In this document: positions 50,331-60,400 of the stretch, in pieces | Layout of the letters: every line of letters begins with the position of its first letter | Numbering within the stretch: the stretch's first letter is position 1 | From: Rallus limicola | Taxonomy: Eukaryota; Chordata; Aves; Gruiformes; Rallidae | Direction of reading: 5' to 3' | Length of the DNA: 64,000 bases | NCBI GenBank assembly: GCA_022605955.1 | Contig: JAKCOZ010000004.1 | Location: 66,028,229-66,092,228 of the forward strand | Program-made: the position numbers and the translations under genes | The notes under the pieces: model-generated | Told to the model about the DNA's origin: nothing | Seen by the model: the letters and a program-made list of their open reading frames with translations, nothing else | Databases searched by the model: none

Positions 50331-51999
50331 CCCTAAAAATGAAATGTGGCAGAATTTCTCCCTGTATCTCCCCCTGTGATTTGTATTTTGATTTATCCGC
50401 TGCGAAGCGGTGAAAAAAAGGAAGAAAAAAAAGAAAAGGAGGGGAGGCAAAACGTAGGGGGGGATGTTTGTGTTTTGGTTTGGGGGTTTTTCTTGTTCTC
50501 GACTTCGGTTGGTTGTATTTAGTTCGGTTTATGTTTTGTTTGTAAACTCAAAGATTACGTTAAATTTTAGATACACAGACAGGTAATTCACAGAAGTCAA
50601 TTGCCCAGAATACCTTTTTTCCTTTTTTTTTTTTCTTTTTTTTTTTTTTCCCCCCAAAGGTAGCCCAAGTGTTACCGTTTGATGGGACACTTCTATAAAA
50701 CACACAAACTCCACCGACATATAAATAATTCCGGGACTACAGGATGGGGTTTCGTTGTTTGTTTTTTTTTTATTCTACCCTTTTGCCACGACCTCGCAGC
50801 GTACAGGCGGCATCTCTCCCCGGCAGCAGTTCCACGTCGGGATGTAATAAAGATATATGTCGAAATAAAGAACCGGCCGGCTATATTTCGGGTACGGCTG
50901 CCGGTGCTATAAATGACAACAGGATTTTCCACTCCACCGAAGTGAACGGGACCCAGTTGCCCGCAGGAGAGACCTCCTGCATTTGCTTTCGTGACAGAAC
51001 CACACCTTGGGTCCGGGGATATAATCGAATTGAGTTACGCGGGTATTTAGTGCACTAGAACAAAAGAGGGAAAAAAGGATCCTAAATCCTACACCTTTGA
51101 ATCTAAATCAAGCCTTTAAAGGAAATCCAAGACTGGAATTTTGTTTCCCGTTTCCTATTACTGTCAACCACTTTTAGACTTACCTGAAATTCTTTCAGCT
51201 CCGTATATCTGCGGTTCTTTCAGATGCTGGTAGCAATTTGTTTGCGTTTCACATTGCGTCACTTGCACCCCGGACTGAAATAAGTCCCGATCCTGAGCAC
51301 TCGCAGCTTTCTGACTACCCGCATCAATCGAAAGCATTTACCACGTGTTTTAAAGTTGCGAGCTACGCAAAACTGTAAAAGCGGGGCTCCCTCCCGCCTC
51401 CTCTACCTGCCCGAGTGCAAGGTCCCCCCGAAAGCTCGGACCTGAGCGTGGAGAGCCGCGCAGCTGGCGGGTCACTGCCGGCAGCCTCCCGTCATTCCTC
51501 CTGGTGTCCCAGAGGGTTTTCCAGGGCAAACAGGTATTTTTTTTTTCCGACGGTCTTTTTTTTTTTTTTTTTTTTTTTTTAAGTTGAATGCGTTTCAGGG
51601 TTTCATAGCACCGGTGTGAGGATTTTCCCCTCAGATAAAAGTGACAGCGGTTCCAAAGAAGAGAAGGGGCGCGTTTGCCAGGGCACAAAGAGATAAAGCG
51701 ACCTAGCCATGCACTGCCTTTAATATCTTCGCGCTGGCCATGTGGGAAAATAAAAATCAGAATCAAAAAAAGTCCTAAGCATGGGGAAGAACAGACCGGA
51801 ATCTGTCTGGGGGTTTGCTGGTTTGCTTTGCCGGGTGGGAGAAGGAAAACACCCGGTCGAAATATTCCGGGGCAAATTCTTTAGAGCTTGGTCCAAAGAC
51901 GCTGAATGAAGCGGCATCTGGGCCGAGCTCTCCGTCGTTGGAAGCGTTATGGAGAAGAACGAGATCCCTGCTGACAGCGCTTCGGTGAACAGCTAGACA
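50331..51999. other. Intergenic segment, no gene seen
   Basis: Mixed composition between the orphan CpG island and the PRDM13 3' UTR. It contains T-rich runs near 50,620-50,650 and 51,541-51,580 and otherwise unique sequence. A local CpG-enriched stretch lies at about 51,370-51,500. No exon or RNA gene is recognised. Confidence 0.5.
51556..51580 (+). repeat. Poly-T run (25 T)
   Basis: Uninterrupted T run in the flank between the orphan CpG island and the PRDM13 3' end. Confidence 0.9.
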
Positions 52000-52019
52000 A
52001 ACCGTAGTTTGGCAGTAAC

Positions 52020-52025
52020 TTTATT
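52020..52025 (-). terminator. Candidate distal polyadenylation signal of PRDM13
   Basis: Minus-strand AATAAA within the context TTTAAATAAAGTTACTGCC, after an A/T-rich tract. It lies about 870 nt past the stop codon. Confidence 0.5.
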
Positions 52026-52376
52026 TAAAAAATAAAAATAAAAATAAAAATTCAAGACAAACTGGAACCAAGACCAAAATACGGTATCCACTGTACATCA
52101 TTCATCAGAAAACAAACATACACCACATTTGTATTCTACCAAACAGAATTTCCTTTAAAATTATATAGTGCGTGCTTTTAGAATCATGCTTTTCAATATT
52201 TATTTTACATTTGTTACTCAAATATTATCTGTTATAAATAATTGCAACTTGATCAAATGGTGCACCTCTTTAGTGCTGCAAGTGTGGCTTTTTGTCGCCT
52301 TGTTTTCTTTCTCCACCCACCCCCCCCCACCCCCAAAAAAAAGAAAAATAAAAAAAAACCCAGCTGATGGTATTGC

Positions 52377-52382
52377 TTTATT
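52377..52382 (-). terminator. Candidate proximal polyadenylation signal of PRDM13
   Basis: Minus-strand AATAAA about 515 nt past the stop. On the transcript strand it is followed by a U-rich and then a G-rich stretch (GGGTGGGGGGGG), matching the usual downstream element. Confidence 0.45.
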
Positions 52383-54620
52383 AGGACCCGAGAAAGCACA
52401 TCTGAGGTGTCAAATAAAGTGTACGGATACCGGTGGCGCCGGCTGCAGCCCCGGGACTGCGGCTGAGCCCCGGGGCTCGGGCCGCTGGAACAAGTGACGG
52501 GAGAGAACGGAGAAAAGAGAAAAAAAATCGTTTCCAAAAGGCACAAATTCCCTTGACACAAAGGTACGATAAAAATATATGGCCACTGAAATACGGGCGC
52601 CTATGGGGAAGCGGTGCCTGCCCCGTGGGATCCCAGGCCCGCCAGGGTTTCGCCCCCTTCCACCCCTCCCCTGGCCTTCTCCCGGCACCGCAGCTGCACC
52701 TGCGGCGGCGGGAGCCCCGGGACCCCCGCGACGAGCGCGCAACTCCTGACCGCCCCACCGCCTGCGGGGGCCTGCCAGCCCGCGCTCACCCGCGGTTCGG
52801 CCTCCCGTGGGACCGCCCCGGGAAGCCGGGAGGTCAAAGTAAGTGAGAGGAGGGGGGGCAGCAGCGCGCCCCCCGCCCCGCCCCGGCTGGCTCCTGCATC
52901 ACTGCTCGCGGTTCCTGCTGCCACTCTCCAGGTCGCTCTGGTCGTCGGTGAAGCAGACGTCCACGTCGCTCTCGTTGTCAGTCTTTTGGTCCTGCTCGGG
53001 GTGCACGTAGCCAGAGTCACTCTTGTCCTCGGCCGCCTTGCCGAGGCTCTGCCCCGGGTGCCGGGACTTGACGTGCCGCTCCAGGTCCCGGCGCCGCACC
53101 AGCACCTTGCCGCAGTACTCGCAGCGGTAGGGCGTGTTGCCCTCGGCGTGGAGGCGGATGTGCTTGTTGAGGTTGCTGGGGTCTCCGAAGGGCCGCAGGC
53201 AGACCTTGCACTTGAGCGGCTTGTAGCCGGTGTGAGTCCGCATGTGTATCTTCAGCCCGTACTTGCGGGAGTACAGCTTCCCGCAGTAGAGGCACAGGTG
53301 CCCGGTCTTGGGCTTCCCTCCGGCCGCACCCGCCGACCCCGCCGGCAGCGCCTCCAGCCGCCCTCGGCCCTTCTCGGCGGCCAGCTCGGAGAGCTGCTGC
53401 GTGTGCATGGCGATCTCCCGGTCGATGCTGGCCAGCGAGCCCAGCTCGGCGGCGTGCAGCCCCGCCGCCGGCCCTCCGAAGTACGACATCGACTCGGGGT
53501 ACTTGAGCAGGCCGCCGAGGTGCAACTTCAGCGGGTAGTAGGGCGCGGCGCCGTAGAGCAGCTCCCCGTTGTAGACGGTGAGCGGCATGACCGGCAGCCC
53601 GCACTCCCCCGCGTACGCCTTGAGCCCCTCGAAGGGCGGCAGTGCGAAGCGCTCCAGCGCGCCGCCGGGCAGCGGCGGGTAGCGGGCCGGGGGCAGAGCG
53701 GCGGCGGGCAATCCCCGTTCCACCTGCCGGAAGGCCGAGGCCTCTTCCAGGGGCGAGAGGAGTGGGAAGGCGCGCAGCCCACCGCCGCACGCCAGCCCCG
53801 CCGCCGCTGCCGCCGCCGCCGCCGCTGCCGCCGCTGCCGGGGGGGCTGCCTCGCCCGGCAGCGCCCCGCACTTGGGCGGCGCCTCGGAGGCCGCGCGTCC
53901 CGCCTTCAGCCCCCCCAGCAGCTTGGAGAAGCCGAGGGCGGCGGCGCCCCGCGCCTCCTCCCTCAGCGGCCCGGCGGGGCGAAAGGCCGAACGCGCCCCG
54001 GGGCAGAGCGCCAGCCCGTTGCCGCCCGCCGGCCCCAGCAGCGGCCCCGGCCCGCGGGCGGCCCCCACGCTCATGTCCAGGGCGCGCTCCTGCTCGTCCT
54101 TGCCCGCCGCCCGCTTGGGCAGTCCCGGCTTGGCGAGCGGCGGGGAAGCCGCCGCCGCCACCTCCCGCTTAACGGCCTCCCGCGGGCCGCAGCCGGGGTG
54201 CGGATGGCCGCGCAGCGCGGCGGCCGGCGGCTCCTTGGGAGGGAGGCCGAAGGCGGCGGCGCCGGGCCGGCCGTGGTCGTGGAGGAAGGGCCGGCCGTGG
54301 CTCAGCGCGCAGTGGAAGTGGACGTGGGCCTTGAGGCTGTTGGGATACTTGAAGGTCCTCCAGCAGTACCAGCAGATATACCGCTCCTCCCCTGCGGAGG
54401 CAAGTGGAGGGATCCGTCAAGGGCAGCCGCGCATCTCCGCGCATCCCCGCACCCCCATCCCGCCCCCGCCGTCCCGCGGTGCGGTGCGGGTGCTGCGCGG
54501 TCCGGGCTGGGCTCCCGCGGTCCGGGCGCCGTGGCGCCGGGGGGGAGCAGCTGCTGCCGCGAGTCGTCTGTCGGGGGGCCCATCTGTTGGAGTTTGCAGA
54601 GGAGGTAGCGTATGTCAGGG
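52380..54620. promoter_or_regulatory. CpG island over PRDM13 exon 4
   Basis: Continuous GC- and CpG-rich DNA covering the exon and the flanking intron edge. Its composition explains the long overlapping open frames in other phases, including a 664-codon antisense frame. Confidence 0.65.
52899..54391 (-). CDS. PRDM13: PRDM13 coding exon 4 (all zinc fingers, stop)
   Basis: 1,493 nt from acceptor CCTCCGCAG|GGGAGG (AG at 54393-54392) to the TGA at 52901-52899. It opens with [13 protein letters not shown], the first C2H2 finger. The frame stays open through the linker, including the segment before 54161 that lacks an ATG. It then encodes fingers 2-4 and the acidic C-terminus. A GTG at 54161-54159 is an internal Val codon, not a start. 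The linker holds the polyalanine tract at about 53,791-53,833, encoded by GCN repeats, a likely site of length polymorphism. Confidence 0.96.
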
Positions 54621-56240
54621 AGTCGGCTGCACCGAACAAAGGCCAATCTAATGATCGTGAGCCCCTCATTACGCGGCGAGACAATATCCGATATGTATGG
54701 GCCATATGTAATCGTTCCCTTTCAGAGGACAATGCCCTTTGTACCCGGTCCCCTAAACATTTCGGCTTCTCTCAAGCGGAACAGACCTTGGTGGCCGCGA
54801 CTGTGGTGACTGCCCGGCACCACGGAGGCACAGGCTTCGCTTTCCCATCCTGGCCCTGCTTGACAGCAGCGTCTTCCCACGAAGGGGCCTCTCCCCAGCC
54901 CCGACGGTCAAATGATGCCTGTGCAGGCAACCTGCCTTGGTATCTGCTATCTTTCTGTCTTTCTCCTTCTCTTCTCTCTGCTTTTCTCTCTCTCCTTTCC
55001 TTCCTTCCTTCCTTCCTTCCTTCCTTCCTTCCTTCCTTCCTTCCTTCCTTCCTTCCTTCCTTCCTTCCTTCCTTCCTTCCTTTCCTTCCTTCCTTCCTTC
55101 CTTCCTTCCTTCCTTCCTTCCTTCCTTCCTTCCTTCCTTCCTTCCTTCCCTCCCTCACCCTTTTGCTTTCCCTTTTGCTTTCCCTTTTGCTTTCCCTTTT
55201 GCTTTGCCTTTCCCTTTCCCTTTCCCTTTCCCTTTCCCTTTCCCTTTCCCTTTCCCTTTCCCTTTCCCTTTCCCTTTCCCTTTCCCTTTCCCTCCTCTCC
55301 TGTCTCTTTCTTTGTCTATACGTATCCACCACCCTCCCCTTTATCTCGTTCATCCCAGTCACTACCAGCGTTTCGGAAGCCCCCAGAGTTCCCCCAAGCT
55401 GCCCACCCTGCCCATCCCCATCTGACCCTGAGTCACTGCACCAAAACGCCAAAGGTGAGGCCAAGTCCCACAAAGAAACTAGAGGCTGCCCCAGGCCTGG
55501 GGATAGCTCCTAACATCTCAGGGGGTCGGGGGGGTCGGGGGAAGGTGTCCTCCTCGGGGAAGTGAGATGAGGCACAAACGACCGGGGACAGGGGGTGCTT
55601 CGGCCGTGCGCTGCGCTCCCAGGCAGCCGTGGGACGGCGGGTCACCGAGGCGGACGCGCTGGCCGCGACCAGCCTCCCGAGAGGACTTCTCAAGCAGCGT
55701 TTGCGTCGGGGATCCGCCGGTGGCAGTCGGTGCAGCACCCGGGGCCGCCGCGTGTGAAACGCGAAGCCTTCGCTCTCCGCGGGAAGCTCGGGTGCGAACT
55801 GGCGTGCAAGGATCAAGCGCTGGTGCCCGTGCCTCGTTGCCCGCGTCGCGTGCTGCCCTTCCTCGCTTGCCACAGAGCGGCGGTCCCAGGCTGTGCAGCG
55901 GTGTGAAGCCGATGGACGTGGGTTTTCGCCCCGTCGAGGAGGGAGGGAGGTGGGAGCGTGTCTGCCCGGACACGGGTGGGGAGAACCACGACCGCGGGAG
56001 GCGGAACCACGGCATCGATCTGCAAACGGGTAATGGAGCGGTACGGCCCGAAAGGCGGGTGGCCTCTCCTTCCGCCCTCCGCGGGTGTTCCCGGCGGCGC
56101 GCTTTGGCCCCGGCTGGTCTCAGCAAAAGCGTGGCGGGACCGGCTACGTCCCGAGAGCTGCGGAGGCCGGCCCGGCACTTCCCCGGCGTCAGGTCCAGCC
56201 CAGCAACCATCGCTCCGGTTAAGAAAAAACAAACAAACAG

Positions 56241-56271
<31 letters not shown>

Positions 56272-59200
56272 CCAAAACGAAAAACATCACGGGAAACACC
56301 CAATAAATGGAGTCAAACACATGAGATTTCAAACCTTTTGTTTTCATTTTTTAAAAAAGAACCTGTCATGACTTCTTCTGCCCTTGTTTCGTTTGCTGGT
56401 TGGTTGTTTTGCTTTGAATGTAGGTTTGGGTGGGTTGCTTTGGTTTGTTTGGGTTTTTTTCAGAGTAATATCCTCAAAAGAAGAGCGCTTCGGTATTTTT
56501 GATACACCTATTCTGAATCCATCTTAATTAGTCTGGAAACTGTGGGACCGGAGACACGGCAGATCCGAGGGGTCAGTCTGCAAATAAGCCTCGCTTCGAC
56601 GGGACGAGGAAGATGCCGCACGCTGTGTGCCTCTCGCAGACCTGAGCTCGCTTTTCCTTAGAGCAGCACCGGTACCCATCCGCAGGCAGATGGGTGAGGA
56701 AAGAGGGGCAGAACGCAGCATCGTATCCTCCTTCCTGCAGCCGAAACTTGGCCAGAGGGGTGACTCCCCGCAAACCCGTGTCTTCACTGCCCTTGTCGGC
56801 AAGGGGAAGCAGAGACGTCACCAAGAGTTTATTTTCCAGGTACAGTTTTAGTACAAGGAGGGATTTGGGATCTTGCGCATCGCACGGGTCGGATGGGACG
56901 TGAGCAACCAGAGCCCGGGGCTTCGGCAATCATCCCTCCAAGCCCCAGCCGAATTAGCCTGTGGAGCAGCCAGCTTTGAGGGGTGGGGAGGGCTCAGCCC
57001 CTGGCCGGATCGTGCCCTTGCTCCTTTCTCAAGGACCCCGTCAGGCCGAAGGAACTTCTGCGTAGGGCAGGAGCAGGTGAAGGTCCCCTCGCCGGCAGCC
57101 GAGCTAAGCCCGCCCGAGGTGAGCGAGTGCTCGCAGGTCGCTCTGAGTCGCCGCCGCCCCAGGGGGAGCCGGGACCCCGTCTCCGCCCGCCGCAATCAGC
57201 GGGCCGGTGTGCCCGTAGCCGGAGCATCCCGACGGGTGGCCACTGAGGGGTTTCATCTTCTTTGCCCCCATTTAATGCGCTGCTTCTTTATCATTTTTTG
57301 TCATCATCGGTGTAATTCCAGCTTGCAGGTTGAAACAAGCCGTCCCAGGCAGGTACCTTCCCCTTCCCGGTATCCTCGGATATCCTCATCTGAGTGTGTT
57401 TTGACGCTGACTTGATTTTTTTTACCCGATGCACCTTAATTTACAGGGACTGCCTAATACCAGTTTATGAATCTGCCCGCAAGATATCCCTGAAAAGAGG
57501 CTCTGAAGCTCTGACCGAGGAACACGCAAGCTGTTTTGAAAACCTGTGGAGCTAAATTACTGCCTCCCATAACAACACTAGCGTTGCTTCATATAAATCC
57601 CATTTGCCTATCAAAAGATCATTAAACTGTGCCAATGACGGAACGACTCGGGGCACTGGGGCCTTTCCATACGCTACCAAGTTAATAGATCACCCTTTAA
57701 ATATAAGCAGATGGAGTCTTAGTTTAAAGGGTGGCAGGTTAAAAGCCACTGCAACTGTGCTGGCCTTGATTTTTTTCTGAGGGGACAGATTTGAAGGGCC
57801 CATGTTTTGCCCGCCGCAATTTGAGCTCCCGGTCAAAGGTATCAGTTAAATAGGGTTTGTTTTGTTTCGTTTAATTTGGTTGCTCTGCAATGAATGCCCG
57901 CACCCGTACCTTTCTCGTCGTGCGTCGGGGTGGCCGTGACGGGGATGTCAAACCACTGCGCCAGGGGGTTGGAGTACCAGACGGTGAGCTCCTCTCCCGG
58001 CTGGACATCTCGCAGCGCCCGGTAGAAAATCTGGGAGGGAGAGAAAGGGAACTTCTTCAGGAGGCTTGAGAGGAGAGGCAGGTAGCGGAAAGAGGTGGCA
58101 GGCCGGCCCGGAGCCGCGAGTGGGGTACCTGTCCTCCTGGCAGATCCGCAACAGCCTCCAGTGTCTGCTCTTGGGAGTTTCGTGCAGCCCGGATTAACCC
58201 TATCCACTCCAGAGCTGAGCTCCCGGCTTCATCCACTAATTCCCCTCTCACCATCCGCACCTGGAAGACAGGCGGCACCTCTGTCACTTCCACGCGAGAT
58301 GAAACAGAAAGAAAGAAAGAAACAAAAAAAAACCCTTACCCGCCCCCCCTGCCTGCGGGCTGTGCCGTGTGCGGGCTGCCTGCTTTCCCGCACTGGGCAG
58401 GCGTCTGGGCACCGCAGCTCGGAAGCAGCGGCCACGGCATCCTGCTTTGCTCCCTGTTTGACTCTTCCATCCCCACCCGCCTTTGAGACCTTCCTCGACC
58501 CGCAGGTGCGTTGGGGGAGTTGCGGCAGGTCTGGAGGGAGTCGCTGGCGTGCGGGGGTAAAATGGAAGAGTCCTGGCCCGGTAGGGACCTGCAGCGCTGC
58601 GAGGGGAATTGAGATTTTTCCCTTGGGTCGCACTGGCCCAAACGCATCTTGTTCAAGTCTCAGCTGCCACATTTAGCGAAACGCTGTATTAAATGCCCAG
58701 GTAAAATGTTAATATTTTTGGAATGGTTTGTGCGGCCTCTGAGTCCATGCAAAACATTTGCGACGTGTCGGGAGACGGGGAAGAGAAAAGGGGAGAGGAT
58801 TCTGCTTAGCTACCAAGTCTCTGTAGTCCCATACTTCATAATCTGCTCGCCCATACAAAGAGAAAATCAAGTGCCCGTTCCCTGAATGACCGTGCAATAA
58901 AAGTCATCGGAACAAAGCAGTCTAAAGGGAGAAACCAAGGGAGCCAGATGAGAAATAAATTTGAGTGGGCTGGCAGGGCGTTTAAAAACAATTAAAGAGC
59001 ATTAAAAATCCGAGCGGAACGCGTGAGCCGCGGTTGCCCGGGGGGTGGAAGGAGGGCTCTCATTCGCAGCCCCCTGAAGAGCCTGATGGACGGGGCCGGT
59101 ACCCCTTCACTGCCTCCTCCTCGCTCCTTCCCAGCTCGGACACCGACTGACCCCGGAGCCGGCAGCCGGGTGGCCGTCGCCCCCTCTCACTCCGTCTGGG

Positions 59201-60129
59201 CGGGTTGGTTGCGGATCCGGGGCTGGGAGCTGGTTTGCGAGGAGGCCGAGCTGTGCTCCGCCGATCGCTGGGCTACCCCGACACCTGCGACCCCCGCACC
59301 CCTCTGCCTCCGCCCCCCGCCGGACCCCCGGCCAGCTCGTCCCTCGCTCCCCTCCGGCCACAGCCAAAAGACCCTCTGTACCCGCGGCCGAGGAAAGAGG
59401 TGGGGAAGGGGGCACAAACACGAGCCAGACAACGCAGAAATAATTCTCTCCTTGCCTCTCAACTCACCCCCCACCCCCACCCGCTCCTTCTCCGGACACA
59501 ACCCGGAGGCAGTGAAAACCGCCCGCTCCAGACTCGCTGGGGCTCCAGGGGCGAGGAGCCAGCCGTGGCACGTCCTGGCCTTGCTGGGGAAGGGGCAAAA
59601 ACCGGGTGAGTGGAGGCCGGCGGGACGGGGGCCGGGCGGCGGGACCAGCGCCCTCCGGCACAGGGCACGGAGCTGCGGCGGGGCTTTCAGCACGTCTGTG
59701 TCCAAGACGGGGACGGGTCCTCTCCTCCGAGAGAGCCCCGGGGTCCCATGGCCTCGCCGGGGAGGCCGGCCAGGCTAGCGGGGCCCCGGAGCTGGGGAGG
59801 ATGGGGAGAGGGCTTTCCGGGCAAAGCCGCGAGGAGACATCTCGGGACGCTCTGGAAACGCTTCCCTTTCCTTTCCTGGCTCGCTCTAAGGAAGGAGGAT
59901 CGAAGAGAGAGAAGGAGGAAGAGCCGGCTTCCCCCAAGTCAACGAAAGAGCGAGGTCCAGCGGTGCAGGAGAGACCGTAGGAAAATACCTTTTTTTTGGG
60001 TCCTGGCTCCCTGCGGTCTGACAGGTACTTGCCCAGTTTGAAGATGCCCGGCACAGGACCCAGCCGCAGCCCGGCCGGGATGCAGCTCTCGGCGCTCACG
60101 CTGATGGCCGGAGCCCTGCTGGTTTGCAT
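52899..60129 (-). CDS. PRDM13: PRDM13, PR domain zinc finger protein 13 (4 coding exons, 628 aa)
   Basis: The coding sequence is the join, on the minus strand, of 60129-59989, 58260-58129, 58030-57910 and 54391-52899 (1,887 nt including TGA). Seen in the sequence: a PR/SET-like domain at roughly residues 15-131 spread over exons 1-3; a C2H2 finger at C138/C141/H154/H158; an Ala/Pro/Gly-rich linker with a run of about 13 Ala near residue 317; three C2H2 fingers at C498-H518, C526-H546 and C555-H576; and an acidic tail with [13 protein letters not shown] near 606-618. This order, and the near-invariant finger sequences, identify PRDM13. Known of the family: PRDM13 is a nuclear transcriptional regulator acting downstream of PTF1A in dorsal neural tube and retinal amacrine cells, and it antagonises ASCL1-type activation to favour GABAergic fate. 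The human protein is about 707 aa. The avian-type protein is shorter mainly in the linker, which lacks the human His-rich stretch. The chosen ATG has G at -3 and gives the expected PRDM13 N-terminus. Confidence 0.96.
54961..55150 (+). repeat. (TTCC)n microsatellite in PRDM13 intron 3
   Basis: Near-perfect TTCC repeats from about 54996 to 55150, roughly 38 units, with a one-base slip at 55081. They are preceded by irregular CT-rich sequence. On the PRDM13 transcript this reads (GGAA)n. Confidence 0.95.
55158..55206 (+). repeat. (CCCTTTTGCTTT)n minisatellite, about four units
   Basis: Four near-perfect 12-bp units bridging the TTCC array and the CCCTTT array. Confidence 0.9.
55206..55293 (+). 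repeat. (CCCTTT)n repeat
   Basis: About 14 hexamer units, pure pyrimidine on the plus strand, continuing the compound repeat. Confidence 0.95.
55560..56220. promoter_or_regulatory. Intronic CpG island (intron 3)
   Basis: CpG-dense block inside intron 3, bounded by the pyrimidine microsatellite and a 29-A run. No exon is recognisable. Boundaries are approximate. Confidence 0.5.
56241..56269 (+). repeat. Poly-A run (29 A)
   Basis: Uninterrupted A run in PRDM13 intron 3. The preceding AAACAAACAAACAG is A-rich too. No SINE body is recognisable in front of it. Confidence 0.9.
56860..57250. promoter_or_regulatory. Second intronic CpG-rich block (intron 3)
   Basis: GC- and CpG-rich stretch upstream (plus-strand order) of the candidate intronic enhancer. 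Boundaries are approximate, and no coding potential is recognised. Confidence 0.4.
57540..57830. promoter_or_regulatory. Candidate intronic enhancer of PRDM13 with hairpin-framed E-box
   Basis: AT/GC-balanced sequence in intron 3 between CpG-rich blocks. It contains a perfect 11-bp inverted repeat, CACCCTTTAAA at 57691-57701 and TTTAAAGGGTG at 57723-57733, with CAGATG at 57708-57713 close to the centre. CAGATG is the E-box preferred by neurogenic bHLH factors. The enhancer role is inferred. Confidence 0.4.
57910..58030 (-). CDS. PRDM13: PRDM13 coding exon 3
   Basis: 121 nt, residues 92-131 plus the first base of Gly132. The acceptor is CTCCCTCCCAG|ATTTTC with AG at 58032-58031. The donor is AAAG|GTACGG with GT at 57909-57908, phase 1. 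It encodes the end of the PR domain, including [19 protein letters not shown] and the WFDIP segment, finishing at THDEK. The split Gly codon is completed by GG at the start of exon 4, as expected for PRDM13. Confidence 0.95.
58031..58128 (-). other. PRDM13: PRDM13 intron 2 (98 nt)
   Basis: A very short, GC-rich intron between exons 2 and 3. It starts GTACCCC and ends with a polypyrimidine stretch and CAG. No further feature is visible. Confidence 0.93.
58129..58260 (-). CDS. PRDM13: PRDM13 coding exon 2
   Basis: 132 nt, residues 48-91, phase 0 at both ends. The acceptor is TGTCTTCCAG|GTGCGG with AG at 58262-58261, and the donor is CAG|GTACC with GT at 58128-58127. It encodes the PR-domain core, including the segments [16 protein letters not shown] and ADLPGGQ. 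It is separated from exon 3 by an intron of only 98 nt. Confidence 0.95.
58261..59988 (-). other. PRDM13: PRDM13 intron 1
   Basis: Intron of 1,728 nt, with donor AAG|GTATTT and acceptor TTCCAG|GTGCGG. It is mostly CpG-rich, at about 58,300-58,640 and 59,010-59,880. The calmer segment at 58,660-59,010 is AT-richer and may be regulatory. Long open frames here on both strands are composition artefacts of GC-rich DNA. Confidence 0.9.
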
Positions 60130-60380
60130 CGCTGCCTCTGGGTGTGAGCGCTCGGGAACCCCAACTACTTAAGGGGGCCGGAGTGACAGCAGCAGGCAGC
60201 GGGGAGGATGAGCACAGGCGTATCTCCGCCCGCAGAGTGACGCGGCGGTGTGTGGACCGCCGGCTTTTCAACGGGAGCAGGAGGGGTACCCCTTGGCAGG
60301 GGGATGCTCTGGGGCGCAGAGTTTGGTGAGAGAGTTTGGCTCCTCGAGCAGCTGCGGAGTCCCATCCAAGAGGGTCACAT
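59010..60380. promoter_or_regulatory. CpG island at PRDM13 promoter, exon 1 and intron 1
   Basis: CpG-dense DNA spanning the start codon and the first exon, consistent with a CpG-island promoter. Boundaries are approximate. Confidence 0.65.
59989..60129 (-). CDS. PRDM13: PRDM13 coding exon 1
   Basis: Encodes residues 1-47, from the ATG at 60129-60127 to a run of three Lys codons. The donor GT is at 59988-59987 (AAG|GTATTT), phase 0. The segment [12 protein letters not shown] followed by [17 protein letters not shown] is the characteristic start of the PRDM13 PR domain. Read past the donor the sequence stays open for more than 150 codons, but that is GC-rich intron with no family resemblance. 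Confidence 0.95.
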
Positions 60381-60400
60381 GGAGCCTTTCCCTAACCCTC
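60130..60400 (-). promoter_or_regulatory. PRDM13: PRDM13 5' UTR and core promoter region (inferred)
   Basis: GC-rich sequence immediately upstream of the ATG, part of the CpG island covering about 59,010-60,380. No convincing TATA box is visible, so a dispersed CpG-island-type start is expected. The transcription start cannot be fixed from sequence alone. Confidence 0.5.

Larger units (their letters stand above)
52000..52898 (-). other. PRDM13: PRDM13 3' UTR (extent inferred)
   Basis: Sequence just 3' of the PRDM13 stop. It is GC-rich for about 500 nt, then strongly AT-rich. Three minus-strand AATAAA hexamers lie at 52377-52382, 52199-52204 and 52020-52025. The first is followed, about 45-65 nt further along the transcript, by a G/U-rich stretch (52,313-52,337 on the plus strand). 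The AT-rich 52,020-52,300 part looks like the distal part of a conserved 3' UTR. The true end is inferred, most likely near 52.0 kb, with possible shorter forms. Confidence 0.6.
54392..57909 (-). other. PRDM13: PRDM13 intron 3
   Basis: Intron of 3,518 nt between the PR-domain exons and the zinc-finger exon. In plus-strand order it holds a GC-rich stretch next to exon 4, the pyrimidine microsatellites at 54,961-55,300, a CpG-rich block at about 55,560-56,220, a 29-A run, a second CpG-rich block at about 56,860-57,250 and a candidate enhancer at 57,540-57,830. No additional exon is evident. Confidence 0.9.

Noticed and set aside
52614..54608. 664-codon plus-strand open frame
   Set aside because: It is the antisense shadow of the GC-rich PRDM13 exon 4; the protein is compositionally biased and has no domain.
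54404..55565. Long frames through the TTCC/CCCTTT arrays on both strands (Ser/Phe/Pro or Arg/Glu/Lys repeats)
   Set aside because: They are products of the stop-free microsatellite within an intron, not proteins.
59464..59988. Open continuation of PRDM13 exon 1 into intron 1
   Set aside because: The GT donor at 59988-59987 gives the exact PRDM13 junction to exon 2; the continuation is low-complexity intron.
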